From Crocinitomicaceae bacterium (GTDB taxonomy: Bacteria > Bacteroidota > Bacteroidia > Flavobacteriales_D > Crocinitomicaceae), in contig JAHEIL010000045.1 in assembly GCA_024639405.1 (NCBI GenBank), positions 186,001-250,000 of the forward strand: DNA of 64,000 bases, written 5' to 3'. Each line of letters opens with the position of its first letter. Positions within the stretch are counted from its first letter, which is position 1. Below are positions 17,380-25,916 of the stretch, piece after piece. A model generated the notes under the pieces. The model was not told the DNA's origin. It saw only the letters and a list, made by a program, of their open reading frames with translations, and ran no database searches. The position numbers were made by a program, and so were the translations under genes.

Positions 17380-18628
17380 GGTGTTTTTTTATAAGTGAAC
17401 CGTACCAAATTAACGTTGTAACATTGTATAAACCAAAAAGCAAGCTATACAACCAAAGTGCTGAACTAAATGAATACCCAAACCATGTTGTTATGTATAA
17501 GCCGAAACAACTTAAAGCATATCCTATTACACTTAAAATAAATGCTTTTTTCTGTTGATTCATTAATATTGGCAAACCAGAAATTGGTGAAATGATGAAG
17601 TAAAAGAATAAAATAGGTGTTAAACTTTTCGCATAAACTCCAGCCTGTTCCCATTGATCCCCTAAATACCATTTAAATAAAATAGGTCCGAAAAAGTACA
17701 CACACACTACAAATGGAATAGCAAAAAACAAGGTAGTTTTTAATGTTTTCTTAACGATGGGAATCATTGAATATTGATGATTAATTGCTTTACCGGCTTC
17801 AACATAAAACAATTGTGAAACCGAAGAGGAAACCAAAACAATTGGAGCTCTCACGTATTTATTCATCATAGCAAACAAACCCAATTCTGCAATTCCAAAA
17901 TAGGTGGAAATGATCCAAAAAAGCAAAAATTGTGAAAAGAAAATATCGCTAAAAGCATGCAGCGAATTAATCATAGGGAAATCCTTGTACTCTTTTAACG
18001 TTGATTTAATCGTTAACAATGAAAAATCTTTGCGATTAATTGATCGACTCACACCAAATAATAGGACAAAAATATTGATGTACTGAGATATCAACCAGGC
18101 AATGATTAAGCCGTCAACACCCCAACCAATATAGCCTAATAAAGCTGCTAAACCATTGTTTATAATAGATTGACTTATTTTTCCAATTGAAATGGCATGA
18201 AAACGTTCGTGACGTAAATTCCAATTATTTGTCAAGCCTAATAAACCATAACTTATCACAGACAAAGGAACTAACCACAAATAACTTGACAACAATTGAT
18301 CGTGGTACAATTCACCAATTTGATGCGCAAATACGGGTAATAAAATACTTAAAAAACCTAAAAGTAGTGTAATTAAAAATCCTGTAAATGCGATTTGTTG
18401 TGCTTCCTTTTTATCTTTCGGTAAAGCGATTGCTAATTCGAGTCGCCCCGTTGCAACGATTCCTAAAACACCAACAATCGCCATAAAATTAGCTAAAACA
18501 GCAAATTCTTCTGTTGTAAATAAACGCGCAATAATTGGAGCAATGATAAAAGGAATTAACTGACTGAATGTATTGCCAGAAAGCATCGTCAAAAAGTTTT
18601 TCGTATAGACTTTATTGTTCGATGACAT
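17363..18628 (-). CDS. Oligosaccharide flippase, Wzx-like (MOP/PST superfamily)
   Basis: The product is 421 aa with about 12 hydrophobic segments and few charged residues. The opening NFLTMLSGNTFSQLIPFIIAPIIARLF is the standard start of polysaccharide-biosynthesis membrane proteins. The family flips undecaprenyl-linked repeat units across the inner membrane. With the adjacent Wzy-like gene and the initiating transferase this gives a Wzx/Wzy-dependent pathway. A 68-bp gap precedes it; I found no consensus -7 box there. Confidence 0.9.
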   Translation of the reverse strand: MSSNNKVYTKNFLTMLSGNTFSQLIPFIIAPIIARLFTTEEFAVLANFMAIVGVLGIVATGRLELAIALPKDKKEAQQIAFTGFLITLLLGFLSILLPVFAHQIGELYHDQLLSSYLWLVPLSVISYGLLGLTNNWNLRHERFHAISIGKISQSIINNGLAALLGYIGWGVDGLIIAWLISQYINIFVLLFGVSRSINRKDFSLLTIKSTLKEYKDFPMINSLHAFSDIFFSQFLLFWIISTYFGIAELGLFAMMNKYVRAPIVLVSSSVSQLFYVEAGKAINHQYSMIPIVKKTLKTTLFFAIPFVVCVYFFGPILFKWYLGDQWEQAGVYAKSLTPILFFYFIISPISGLPILMNQQKKAFILSVIGYALSCFGLYITTWFGYSFSSALWLYSLLFGLYNVTTLIWYGSLIKKHHASIN

Positions 18629-18696
18629 GTATCTTTCTTTTTTTACTATTCATATTATTATCAGCTTCTTAGCTTAAAAATAATGAATATTATTGA

Positions 18697-19677
18697 TTAA
18701 TTAGCAAACATGAATTTTAAATACGTATCCATTCCTTCATCAAATAAAATTGGATTGGTATAATTGAGCGCTTCTTGCGTTAGTGAAATATCTGCCAAGG
18801 AATCGCGGATATCTCCAGGGCGATCTGGTCCGTTAACAATTGTTGTATTTGGATTATATTTACCCATAGCAATTAAACGCTCTTTAATGGAATCGATGAC
18901 ATTGTTTAATGAGAAAAATTGTCCACAAGCAACATTAACTTGTTTTCCAAAAGCCAACTGATTTGTAGTAGAAAGCCCTAACAAATTTGCATTTACTGCA
19001 TTTTGTACAAACGTAAAATCACGAGTTTGATTGCCATCTCCATTGATGATGATTTCTTCACCTTTCAACATTTTATCCATAAACTTTGGAATGGCTGCAG
19101 CATAAACACCATTTGGATCTTGGTTTGGACCAAATACATTAAAATAACGAAAACCAATTGTCTCCATTTCATGTAAACGAGCGTAAACAGCTGCGTATTC
19201 TTCGTTTAATTTTTTGGTGACAGCATAGGGACTCAATAATTTCCCTTCAGAACCAATTGTTTTAGGAGAAATTAAACTATCACCATAGACTGAAGATGAA
19301 CTTGCATAGACAAAGCGTTTAATTCCTGCGTCTTTAGCTGCATTCAACATGTTTAGAAAACCTGTTGCATTGGTTGCATGCGTATTTAATGGAAATTCGA
19401 TTGAACGAGGTACAGATCCCAAAGCAGCTTGATGTGAAATAGCATCAATTCCTAAAACAGCTTGATTGCATGTTTCAACAGATCGAATATCTCCTTCTAG
19501 AAAAGAAAAATTTGGATGATTCAAAAAAGGTTGAATATTATCTATTTTACCCGTCTCTAAATTATCTAAAACACGAACGGTTACACCAGCATTTAACAGG
19601 GCTTTTACAATGTTAGAACCAATAAAACCTGCTCCTCCTGTTACTAAAATATGCTTACCGTTCAATGTTGCTATCAT
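18697..19677 (-). CDS. NAD-dependent UDP-sugar C4-epimerase (WbpP/Gne-like SDR)
   Basis: The product is 326 aa, an extended short-chain dehydrogenase. NAD binding is by GGAGFIG (14-20). Catalytic elements are SSSSVYGDS and Tyr151-x3-Lys155 (YAVTK). The segment QAALGSVPRSIE is characteristic of WbpP/TviC-type enzymes interconverting UDP-GlcNAc and UDP-GalNAc, or their uronic acids. It supplies an activated sugar for the glycan locus downstream. It starts 6 bp after the rny stop, so it is very likely read from the rny transcript. Confidence 0.88.
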   Translation of the reverse strand: MIATLNGKHILVTGGAGFIGSNIVKALLNAGVTVRVLDNLETGKIDNIQPFLNHPNFSFLEGDIRSVETCNQAVLGIDAISHQAALGSVPRSIEFPLNTHATNATGFLNMLNAAKDAGIKRFVYASSSSVYGDSLISPKTIGSEGKLLSPYAVTKKLNEEYAAVYARLHEMETIGFRYFNVFGPNQDPNGVYAAAIPKFMDKMLKGEEIIINGDGNQTRDFTFVQNAVNANLLGLSTTNQLAFGKQVNVACGQFFSLNNVIDSIKERLIAMGKYNPNTTIVNGPDRPGDIRDSLADISLTQEALNYTNPILFDEGMDTYLKFMFAN

Positions 19678-19683
19678 CTTGAA

Positions 19684-21216
19684 TTATTTAGCGTAATTCA
19701 CGGATCTTTTTTCACGAATAACCGTCACTTTCACTTGACCTGGATACGTCATTTCAGTTTGAATACGTTGTGAAATTGCAAACGATAATTCATCTGCTTT
19801 TAAATCTGATATTTTTTCACTCTCTACTAATACACGTAATTCTCTACCTGCTTGAATTGCATAAGCAGTTGAAACACCATCATAAGACATTGCCAAAGAT
19901 TCTAATTCCTTAATACGTTTGATGTAAGCTTCAACAATTTCTCTACGCGCTCCTGGTCGTGCTCCTGAAACAGCATCACAAACTTGTACAATTGGAGAAA
20001 TCAAGGTTGACATTTCAATTTCATCGTGGTGAGCACCAATGGCATTACAAACTTCTGGTTTTTCGCCATATTTTTCAGCCATTTTCATACCCAAAATCGC
20101 ATGCGGCAATTCTGGCTCATCTTCTGGTACTTTACCAATATCATGCAATAAACCAGCACGTTTTGCTAATTTTACATTCAATCCTAATTCTGCGGCCATT
20201 GTAGCACATAAATTAGCAACTTCACGTGAGTGTTGTAATAAGTTTTGACCATATGAAGAACGGTATTTCATTCGACCAACCATTCTTGTTAATTCAGGAT
20301 GTAAACCATGAATTCCAAGATCCATACAAGTTCTTCTTCCTGTTTCAGCAATTTCTTCTTCGAGTTGTTTTTTAGTTTTAGCAACCACCTCTTCAATTCG
20401 AGCAGGGTGTATACGACCATCTGAAACCAATTGGTGCAATGCTAAACGGGCAATTTCTCTTCTAACAGGATCAAAACAAGAAAGAATGATTGCTTCTGGT
20501 GTGTCATCAACAATGATTTCAACTCCAGTAGCTGCTTCCAAAGCACGAATGTTTCGGCCTTCACGACCGATAATTCTACCTTTTACCTCATCCGATTCAA
20601 TGTTGAATACAGAAACAGCGTTTTCTACAGCTTGTTCTGTAGCAACTCTTTGAATTGTTTGAATAACGATTTTCTTCGCTTCCAAATTTGCATTTAATTT
20701 AGCTTCTTCTGTAATGTCTTTAATGTAAGTCATTGCACTTGTTCGTGCTTCATCTTTCAATGCTTCCATCAACAAGTTTTTAGCATCTTCAGGAGCCATC
20801 CCGCTGATTCTTGACAATTCAGCAACGCGTTTTTCTTGAACCTTTTCCAATTCTTGATGCTTTACCTCAAACGCTTGGATTTTGGTCTCTAATTCTGCTT
20901 GATTGTCTTCTAAATCTTTTTCTTTGCGTGCTACTTCTTCTACTTTTTGAGACAACGTTTTTTCTTTCGCTCTCGCTCTATCTTCTGTGGATTGTAAACG
21001 ACGCTCTTTTTCTTTCATCGCTACTTCATGCTCTTCTTTTAACTTTAAAAAGCGCTCTTTTGCTTGAAAAATTTTTTCTTTTTTAAGGTTTTCACCTTCA
21101 CTTTCAGCATCTTGAATGATTTTATCCCGTTTGCTTTTTAAAACTACGTTTTGAAGCACGTAAATCCCAGCTCCTCCACCAACAATTCCTACTAAAAGGC
21201 CTATTACTAAACTCAT
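19684..21216 (-). CDS. rny: Ribonuclease Y
   Basis: The product is 510 aa, typical for RNase Y. An N-terminal membrane anchor (residues 1-24) is followed by a long charged coiled coil (~30-135), a KH RNA-binding domain with the GREG loop at 217-220, and an HD domain with His358-Asp359 in [11 protein letters not shown]. The protein is a membrane-tethered endoribonuclease that starts mRNA decay. Its presence points to an RNase Y-based decay system. It follows zapA by 74 bp and is directly followed by the UDP-sugar epimerase. Confidence 0.96.
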   Translation of the reverse strand: MSLVIGLLVGIVGGGAGIYVLQNVVLKSKRDKIIQDAESEGENLKKEKIFQAKERFLKLKEEHEVAMKEKERRLQSTEDRARAKEKTLSQKVEEVARKEKDLEDNQAELETKIQAFEVKHQELEKVQEKRVAELSRISGMAPEDAKNLLMEALKDEARTSAMTYIKDITEEAKLNANLEAKKIVIQTIQRVATEQAVENAVSVFNIESDEVKGRIIGREGRNIRALEAATGVEIIVDDTPEAIILSCFDPVRREIARLALHQLVSDGRIHPARIEEVVAKTKKQLEEEIAETGRRTCMDLGIHGLHPELTRMVGRMKYRSSYGQNLLQHSREVANLCATMAAELGLNVKLAKRAGLLHDIGKVPEDEPELPHAILGMKMAEKYGEKPEVCNAIGAHHDEIEMSTLISPIVQVCDAVSGARPGARREIVEAYIKRIKELESLAMSYDGVSTAYAIQAGRELRVLVESEKISDLKADELSFAISQRIQTEMTYPGQVKVTVIREKRSVNYAK

Positions 21217-21290
21217 TTTTTAATAAATTAAATTAAACAACAACCAATTTGTCGTAAATGATGGATGAAAAAAGAAAATAAAATTGATTT

Positions 21291-21581
21291 TTACTTCAAG
21301 GAATCGAATTCTTTGGACAATTTTTCTAATTCACTTTCAATTTCAGAAAAATCTGGAGCTGAACTAGTTGAATCAGATGTCTTAGACGACTTTGAAGCTA
21401 ACTGTAAGGCGGTCATTGCCAATAAATCTTGCATATCTTTAACCGCATAATTGTCCTGTAGCATTTTGATTGCTCTATTAATGTCCTCCGCAGATTTTAC
21501 AACTTTCGCTTCCTCACCTTCATTAACAGTAAGGGGATAAGTTCGACCAGCGACAACAACTTTTATGGACAATTTTCCCAT
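21291..21581 (-). CDS. zapA: Cell division protein ZapA
   Basis: The product is 96 aa. The N-terminal MGKLSIKVVVAGRTYPLTVNE strand-rich domain is followed by EEAKVVKSAEDINRAIKML and a C-terminal coiled coil, the standard ZapA arrangement. ZapA tetramers cross-link FtsZ filaments at the division site. It lies 3 bp after a small coiled-coil gene and 74 bp before rny, a conserved Bacteroidota neighbourhood. Confidence 0.9.
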   Translation of the reverse strand: MGKLSIKVVVAGRTYPLTVNEGEEAKVVKSAEDINRAIKMLQDNYAVKDMQDLLAMTALQLASKSSKTSDSTSSAPDFSEIESELEKLSKEFDSLK

Positions 21582-21584
21582 TCG

Positions 21585-21893
21585 TTATTTTTTTAACTGA
21601 CTAATGCAGTATTCAATTTCATTTACCAATTCATCAATTTCCTCATCTTTCTTTACTAAAGAAAAAGGCACTTCGACAACTTGACTTTTAGCCGCAGCTA
21701 ATTCAGCTACTAGTTGAGAATTTTGGGCAGTTAATTGACGTTCTTGATCTTTAACAGCTCCCAACTCTTTCTCTAAACGCACATTTTCTTCTTTTAATGA
21801 AATGTACTTTAATCGCTCATCATTCAATTGCTTGCTTAAATTCAGCATTTTCGTGCGAATCTCTTCAATAATATGATATAAACGATCTGTCAT
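21585..21893 (-). CDS. Small coiled-coil protein, ZapB-like
   Basis: The product is 102 aa, predicted almost entirely alpha-helical with heptad-like leucines (residues ~15-70). It has no signal peptide or membrane segment. Its size, coiled-coil nature and position 3 bp before zapA suggest a division partner comparable to ZapB, but I see no diagnostic motif, so the role rests on context. It is the first gene of the zapA-rny transcript, with a good promoter just upstream. Confidence 0.7.
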   Translation of the reverse strand: MTDRLYHIIEEIRTKMLNLSKQLNDERLKYISLKEENVRLEKELGAVKDQERQLTAQNSQLVAELAAAKSQVVEVPFSLVKKDEEIDELVNEIEYCISQLKK

Positions 21894-21909
21894 AGCTTGC
21901 GACTTTTTA

Positions 21910-21939
21910 CAAAATTAGTTAAGTATTGTAGAATTACAA
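21910..21939 (-). promoter_or_regulatory. Promoter of the zapB-like/zapA/rny operon
   Basis: The minus strand shows a -33 TTG (21939-21937), a 19-nt spacer and a -7 box TAATTTTG (21917-21910). The start codon is 16 nt further on, so the leader is about 12 nt. Confidence 0.6.
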
Positions 21940-22021
21940 CATTTTTAGACAAATCTTACGCATTTTTTTTGAACAAAATATTCGTGATTACTTTCTCGTT
22001 ATTTTAAGTATCTGAATACGA

Positions 22022-22049
22022 TTGGTTTTCTTAATATAAGTTATTTTTG
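22022..22049 (+). promoter_or_regulatory. Promoter of the M23 peptidase gene
   Basis: TTG (22022-22024), a 17-nt spacer and TATTTTTG (22042-22049). The -7 box includes the in-frame TTG at 22047, which argues that translation starts at a later ATG. Confidence 0.6.
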
Positions 22050-22058
22050 AACTTGAAA

Positions 22059-23783
22059 ATGATTCTAATGAAATTAAACACCATCGTATTCTTATTTTTA
22101 ATTTCAACGATGAAGTTGATTGCTCAATCAACGTACCATCCTCCATTATTAATTCCTCTTTCACTAGCTGCAAATTTTGGCGAATTACGCCCCAATCACT
22201 TTCACATGGGGGTTGATTTTAAAACCAATGGCAAAGAAGGACTTCCACTCTATGCAATAGAGGATGGGTATGTTGCACGCGTTAAAATCTCTCCAAATGG
22301 TTATGGCAAAGTAATTTATGTAAATCATCCGAACAATATCACGAGCGTATATGCGCATTGTTCAAGATTTCTTGGGAAACTTGATTCAATTATTCTTCAA
22401 AAACAAAAAGAATCAAAAAATTTTGAGGTTGAATTTTATATAAATGCAACAGAATTACTCCTTCAAAAAGGTGAACATTTTGCTTTTTCTGGGAATTCTG
22501 GAAGCTCAACAGGTCCACATCTACATTTTGAATTACGCAACACAATAACCGAAGCCGCTTTAAACCCTTTAAAATTTGGATTTGACATTAAAGACACGAA
22601 ACCACCTCAAATAACTTCATTGAAGGTAGTTGCTTTGACAAAAAAAGGCTATCAAATCCCTAACAAATCTTTACTTTTTCCTGTAAAGAAAAATAGCAAA
22701 GGCTTTTCAATATCAAATAACACACTTGAAATACCAGCTAATTTCTGTTCGATAGATGGTGGTCAAGCATTATCGTTTGAAGTCAATGATTTTATCGATG
22801 GTTCAACTCACACTTGCGGAATTTACGAAAGTCATTTAAGTTCGCTGGGCGATACGCTTTTTCAGCAACGCATGGATTCAATTTATTTCGATCATTCACG
22901 TTTTGTAAATAGCCATAAAGATTATGATGAATATCTAAAGACAAAGCGAAAGTTTAATAAAGCCTATAAAGTTGCACACAATCCTTTAACGATTTACCCG
23001 ATCAATCAAATAGGTATTTTAACACTTCAACCGGGTGATAGTATTCAACTAAATTACACTGCCAACGATGTGAAAAATAATGCCACAAGTATTAATTTTA
23101 CTTTAAAAGCAAATAAAGGAGAACGGAATAATTTAGCAGCGTATTATGCACCATCGACACATTTCATTCCTGATTCAAGTTACTTTTTTCAAGGTGATAA
23201 TTACAGCATATTTATACCAGCATTTACATTTTATGAACCTGTAAAAAAACTCGTTGATACGTCCTATCCAAATTTAATTTTAGGCAATCAAAAAGATCCA
23301 ATTCAATTACCAATTTCACTTTCTTTAAAGCCTATTGCTTCAAATGTTGCGATTGAAAAACAATACATTAAAGTAAACAATAGTTACATTAAAACTACTC
23401 TGAATGCTTCAAATTGGCTTACAAGTGAAACCAAAAATCTCGGTAAAATCAACATTGGAATCGACACTTTAGCACCAGTTATCGTGGCTTTAAACTTCAA
23501 AACAACTGACACATTGTTGACTAAAAAAATAGTGACTTGGCGCATAACTGAAAGCCAAACAGAAATAATTGATTATGATTTATTCATTGATAATGTTTGG
23601 CATGTCTTAGAATATGAGAAAAAAGGAAGTTATTTAATTGCAACACTTCCAACATTAACAAATGAACCGCATTCGATTGAAATTAATGCGCGAGATGCTT
23701 GCCAAAATACAGGGTCTTGGAAATGGCGAGGTTGGTTGTCAGAACAGCCTATAAAAGAAGAAAGTCCAGCCAAAATTGACTGA
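22059..23783 (+). CDS. M23 family metallopeptidase (LytM/lysostaphin fold)
   Basis: The product is 574 aa from the ATG at 22059; the ATG at 22068 (MKLNTIVFLF) is an equally good start. A signal peptide ends near KLIAQS. The M23 core is at ~45-170: HFHMGVDF (His49, Asp53), SVYAHCSRF, and GPHLHFE, supplying Zn ligands and the catalytic His. The remaining ~400 residues are beta-rich (Ig-like) with no catalytic motif. The family cuts peptidoglycan cross-bridges. A complete ligand set suggests an active enzyme. It is monocistronic with its own promoter. Its stop codon lies inside the terminator of the convergent metal operon. Confidence 0.9.
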   Translation: MILMKLNTIVFLFLISTMKLIAQSTYHPPLLIPLSLAANFGELRPNHFHMGVDFKTNGKEGLPLYAIEDGYVARVKISPNGYGKVIYVNHPNNITSVYAHCSRFLGKLDSIILQKQKESKNFEVEFYINATELLLQKGEHFAFSGNSGSSTGPHLHFELRNTITEAALNPLKFGFDIKDTKPPQITSLKVVALTKKGYQIPNKSLLFPVKKNSKGFSISNNTLEIPANFCSIDGGQALSFEVNDFIDGSTHTCGIYESHLSSLGDTLFQQRMDSIYFDHSRFVNSHKDYDEYLKTKRKFNKAYKVAHNPLTIYPINQIGILTLQPGDSIQLNYTANDVKNNATSINFTLKANKGERNNLAAYYAPSTHFIPDSSYFFQGDNYSIFIPAFTFYEPVKKLVDTSYPNLILGNQKDPIQLPISLSLKPIASNVAIEKQYIKVNNSYIKTTLNASNWLTSETKNLGKINIGIDTLAPVIVALNFKTTDTLLTKKIVTWRITESQTEIIDYDLFIDNVWHVLEYEKKGSYLIATLPTLTNEPHSIEINARDACQNTGSWKWRGWLSEQPIKEESPAKID

Positions 23784-23790
23784 ACTTTCT
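23759..23790 (-). terminator. Likely terminator of the metal-handling operon
   Basis: An 11-bp stem (AGAAAGTCCAG at 23759-23769, CTGAACTTTCT at 23780-23790) has one imperfect pair that is a G-U wobble only in the minus-strand transcript, followed there by a U-rich tract. It overlaps the 3' end of the convergent M23 gene. Confidence 0.55.
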
Positions 23791-23811
23791 ACTATTTAAA
23801 AAACTTATTTA

Positions 23812-24288
23812 TTAGTCTTCATCTTCCATGTGAGCAGTAGCTTTGTAATCAGCTCTAATTTCTGTATGACGAATTTCACCACCAGTTGTCCCCACTTTTC
23901 TTCCTTGATAAATAACTAATACCGCTATAAAAAGTACGGTATAACTTGCCATTTTTGCAATTGCTTTTCGTTTCCAACACAACCAAAAAGCAAAAAGCGA
24001 TAACGCTCCTAATACATGCGCTAACAATGCAAAAACTTCAGCTTGTTCTTCGTGTTCATGAATAACATTGTGTGTTACTCCCGCAATTCCTTCTGCGATT
24101 TCTTCGGCACCTTCACCAGTTGACATACTTATAAATGTTGTGATAGAAGTTAATACAAATAAACCATATGCTATTCTTTTAACGATTTCTGATTTAAGTA
24201 TCAATCCAATAACTAAGATAAGCACACCGATAATTGGTGTGATAATTGGCAAATGATTTACCACTAAATGTAAATGAGCTCCGTTCAT
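23812..24288 (-). CDS. His-rich four-helix membrane protein (DUF2231-like)
   Basis: The product is 158 aa. Four hydrophobic segments are seen (~15-32, 36-54, 84-102, 112-126). The N-terminus MNGAHLHLVVNHLPIITPIIG and the central VTHNVIHEHEEQ carry conserved-looking histidines. It resembles the DUF2231 type of small inner-membrane protein, some of which are suspected heme or redox carriers, but I cannot assign a function. It is the last gene of the operon, 23 bp after the ferritin-like/VIT1 gene. Confidence 0.7.
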   Translation of the reverse strand: MNGAHLHLVVNHLPIITPIIGVLILVIGLILKSEIVKRIAYGLFVLTSITTFISMSTGEGAEEIAEGIAGVTHNVIHEHEEQAEVFALLAHVLGALSLFAFWLCWKRKAIAKMASYTVLFIAVLVIYQGRKVGTTGGEIRHTEIRADYKATAHMEDED

Positions 24289-24311
24289 ATTTTTTTATTT
24301 TTATTAATTAA

Positions 24312-25409
24312 TTAACCAATCATAGAGACACCTATGATTTTACCTATTCCAAATGTAACAGCTGCTGCTGCTAAACCAAAAATAACTTGTCTAAAACCAG
24401 AATACCAAACATTTTTACCTGTAAATAAAGTGATGGCTGCACCGATAATAAATAGACCAAAACCACTCGCAATTGTACTTAATATTATTGCTGTATAGCC
24501 TTTTGTAAAAAAGAAAGGAATAACAGGAATAACTGCTCCTATTGCAAATAATATAAAGGATGAAATAGCAGCTTCCATTGCAGAGCCTTTTAATTCTTCA
24601 TGGTTAATACCCAATTCTTCTTTTACTAAAACAGCGTGTGCTTTTGCTGTGTCACTCATTAAACCATCAACAATTTCGTCTACTTGATCTTCTGGAATGC
24701 CTTTAGCTAAATAAATCAATTTCAATTCTTTACGTTCACCTTCTGGATTATTGACTAATTCTTCCATTTCTAAATCCATTTGGTTTTCGTACAATTCTTG
24801 CGAACTTTTTACTGAAATCCATTCACCTAAAGCCATGGAAAGTGCCCCAGCTAACAAACCTGCTAAACCAGCAACTAAAACACCTGATTGAGTTACTGAT
24901 GCACCTGCAATTCCCATTACTAAGCTAAAATTGGACACCAAACCATCGTTGCCGCCTAAAACTGCAGCACGAATAGCATTGCCGCCAACAGATCGATGGC
25001 GCTTTTCAAAACGAGCAAGTTGAGATCCCGCAACTTTTGTATCGGTATCTAGAATAGAACGTAAAATTTTAACATGCGAATCTTCATTTCCTGTCACTTG
25101 AACATTTGTCTTCTTCTTTTGACGAATCACAGCAGTTGCCAATCCTTTTTCAGTGTCTAATAACGAGCCTAAAATATAATCATAACCGAATACTCTTCCA
25201 ATTAAATGTAAGGTTTTCGCTCGCCAAGAAGGTAATGCAATCTTTTCAAATTCTAAGTTTAATTTTTTAGCGAATTCAACTGCGTGACTTTTTTCAATTT
25301 CACTCATTTGAGCAAAAACATGCGCCACAGCTTCATCGTCTTCATTTTTAGCTAAAATATCGTAAAGATACCAAGCGTCTATTTCAGTTTGTACGTGCGA
25401 TAAATCCAT
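24312..25409 (-). CDS. Ferritin-like/VIT1 fusion membrane transporter (Er-VIT, MbfA-like)
   Basis: The product is 365 aa. Residues ~1-140 form a rubrerythrin-type ferritin domain with acidic helix residues (Glu9, Glu37, Glu39) and an ExxH pair (Glu39-His42). Residues ~145-365 form a CCC1/VIT1 transporter with the hallmark GGNDGLVSNFSLVMG, several membrane helices and an acidic cytoplasmic domain (LYENQMDLEMEELV). Related MbfA proteins in alphaproteobacteria export iron and protect against iron/peroxide stress, with the ferritin domain probably sensing or loading the metal. It starts 6 bp after the diheme lipoprotein. Export of Fe2+ or Mn2+ is inferred from the family. Confidence 0.88.
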   Translation of the reverse strand: MDLSHVQTEIDAWYLYDILAKNEDDEAVAHVFAQMSEIEKSHAVEFAKKLNLEFEKIALPSWRAKTLHLIGRVFGYDYILGSLLDTEKGLATAVIRQKKKTNVQVTGNEDSHVKILRSILDTDTKVAGSQLARFEKRHRSVGGNAIRAAVLGGNDGLVSNFSLVMGIAGASVTQSGVLVAGLAGLLAGALSMALGEWISVKSSQELYENQMDLEMEELVNNPEGERKELKLIYLAKGIPEDQVDEIVDGLMSDTAKAHAVLVKEELGINHEELKGSAMEAAISSFILFAIGAVIPVIPFFFTKGYTAIILSTIASGFGLFIIGAAITLFTGKNVWYSGFRQVIFGLAAAAVTFGIGKIIGVSMIG

Positions 25410-25415
25410 TTTTAG

Positions 25416-25883
25416 TTAATTAGCGAATAAAGCTGAAGTTGATTCACCATGGCAAGAATTACAAGCGCCTGAACCGATTGTTGTAGACATGTAATTTGTC
25501 GTTCCGTTTGGACCAGTAATTGCAGGGTATAATCCCGTATATGTATTCGATTCTGTCGTGTAAAAATTACCTTTACTATCTATTGCCACAGTATATTTCA
25601 AGGTTCCACCTCCATTTGGTTGTGTATAAAACTTAACTGTCCCTGATGATAAATGTGCACTCAATGCTGAATTATATACACTTCCTGCAGCATTAAAACA
25701 ACCTTTTCCTTCGCCACCACTTTTGTGACAAGTCATACAATTTTGACCAAAATTATGACTTTCGTTTTTTCCTGCTGCGCTAATATTTGATACACTACAA
25801 TCACCTTCTTTATCACAACTTGGCAATAAGAAAGCACTGCAAACAAGTATAAATAACGCACTTAAAATTGAATTTGTTTTCAT
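25416..25883 (-). CDS. Lipoprotein with two CxxCH heme-binding motifs
   Basis: The product is 155 aa. A lipoprotein-type signal ends in LLPSC (Cys23). CMTCH (49-53) and CNSCH (141-145) are consensus sites for covalent c-type heme, near the start and end of the mature protein. Between them is an Ig/carboxypeptidase-regulatory-like beta region (GTVKFYTQPNGGGTLKYTVAIDSKGNFYT). It should be a membrane-anchored periplasmic diheme protein. Its place between the efflux adaptor and the ferritin-VIT protein suggests electron transfer linked to metal redox state, which is inference. The stop is 6 bp before the next gene. Confidence 0.8.
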   Translation of the reverse strand: MKTNSILSALFILVCSAFLLPSCDKEGDCSVSNISAAGKNESHNFGQNCMTCHKSGGEGKGCFNAAGSVYNSALSAHLSSGTVKFYTQPNGGGTLKYTVAIDSKGNFYTTESNTYTGLYPAITGPNGTTNYMSTTIGSGACNSCHGESTSALFAN

Positions 25884-25916
25884 GTTATTTTTTTTTCAAT
25901 AATTACAAGATACGAT

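Noticed and set aside
21217-21290. Possible 6S RNA next to zapA
   Set aside because: The 74-bp gap is too short for 6S RNA and shows no long hairpin.
22047-22058. TTG start for the M23 peptidase
   Set aside because: It lies inside the predicted -7 box; downstream ATGs at 22059 or 22068 give a normal signal peptide.
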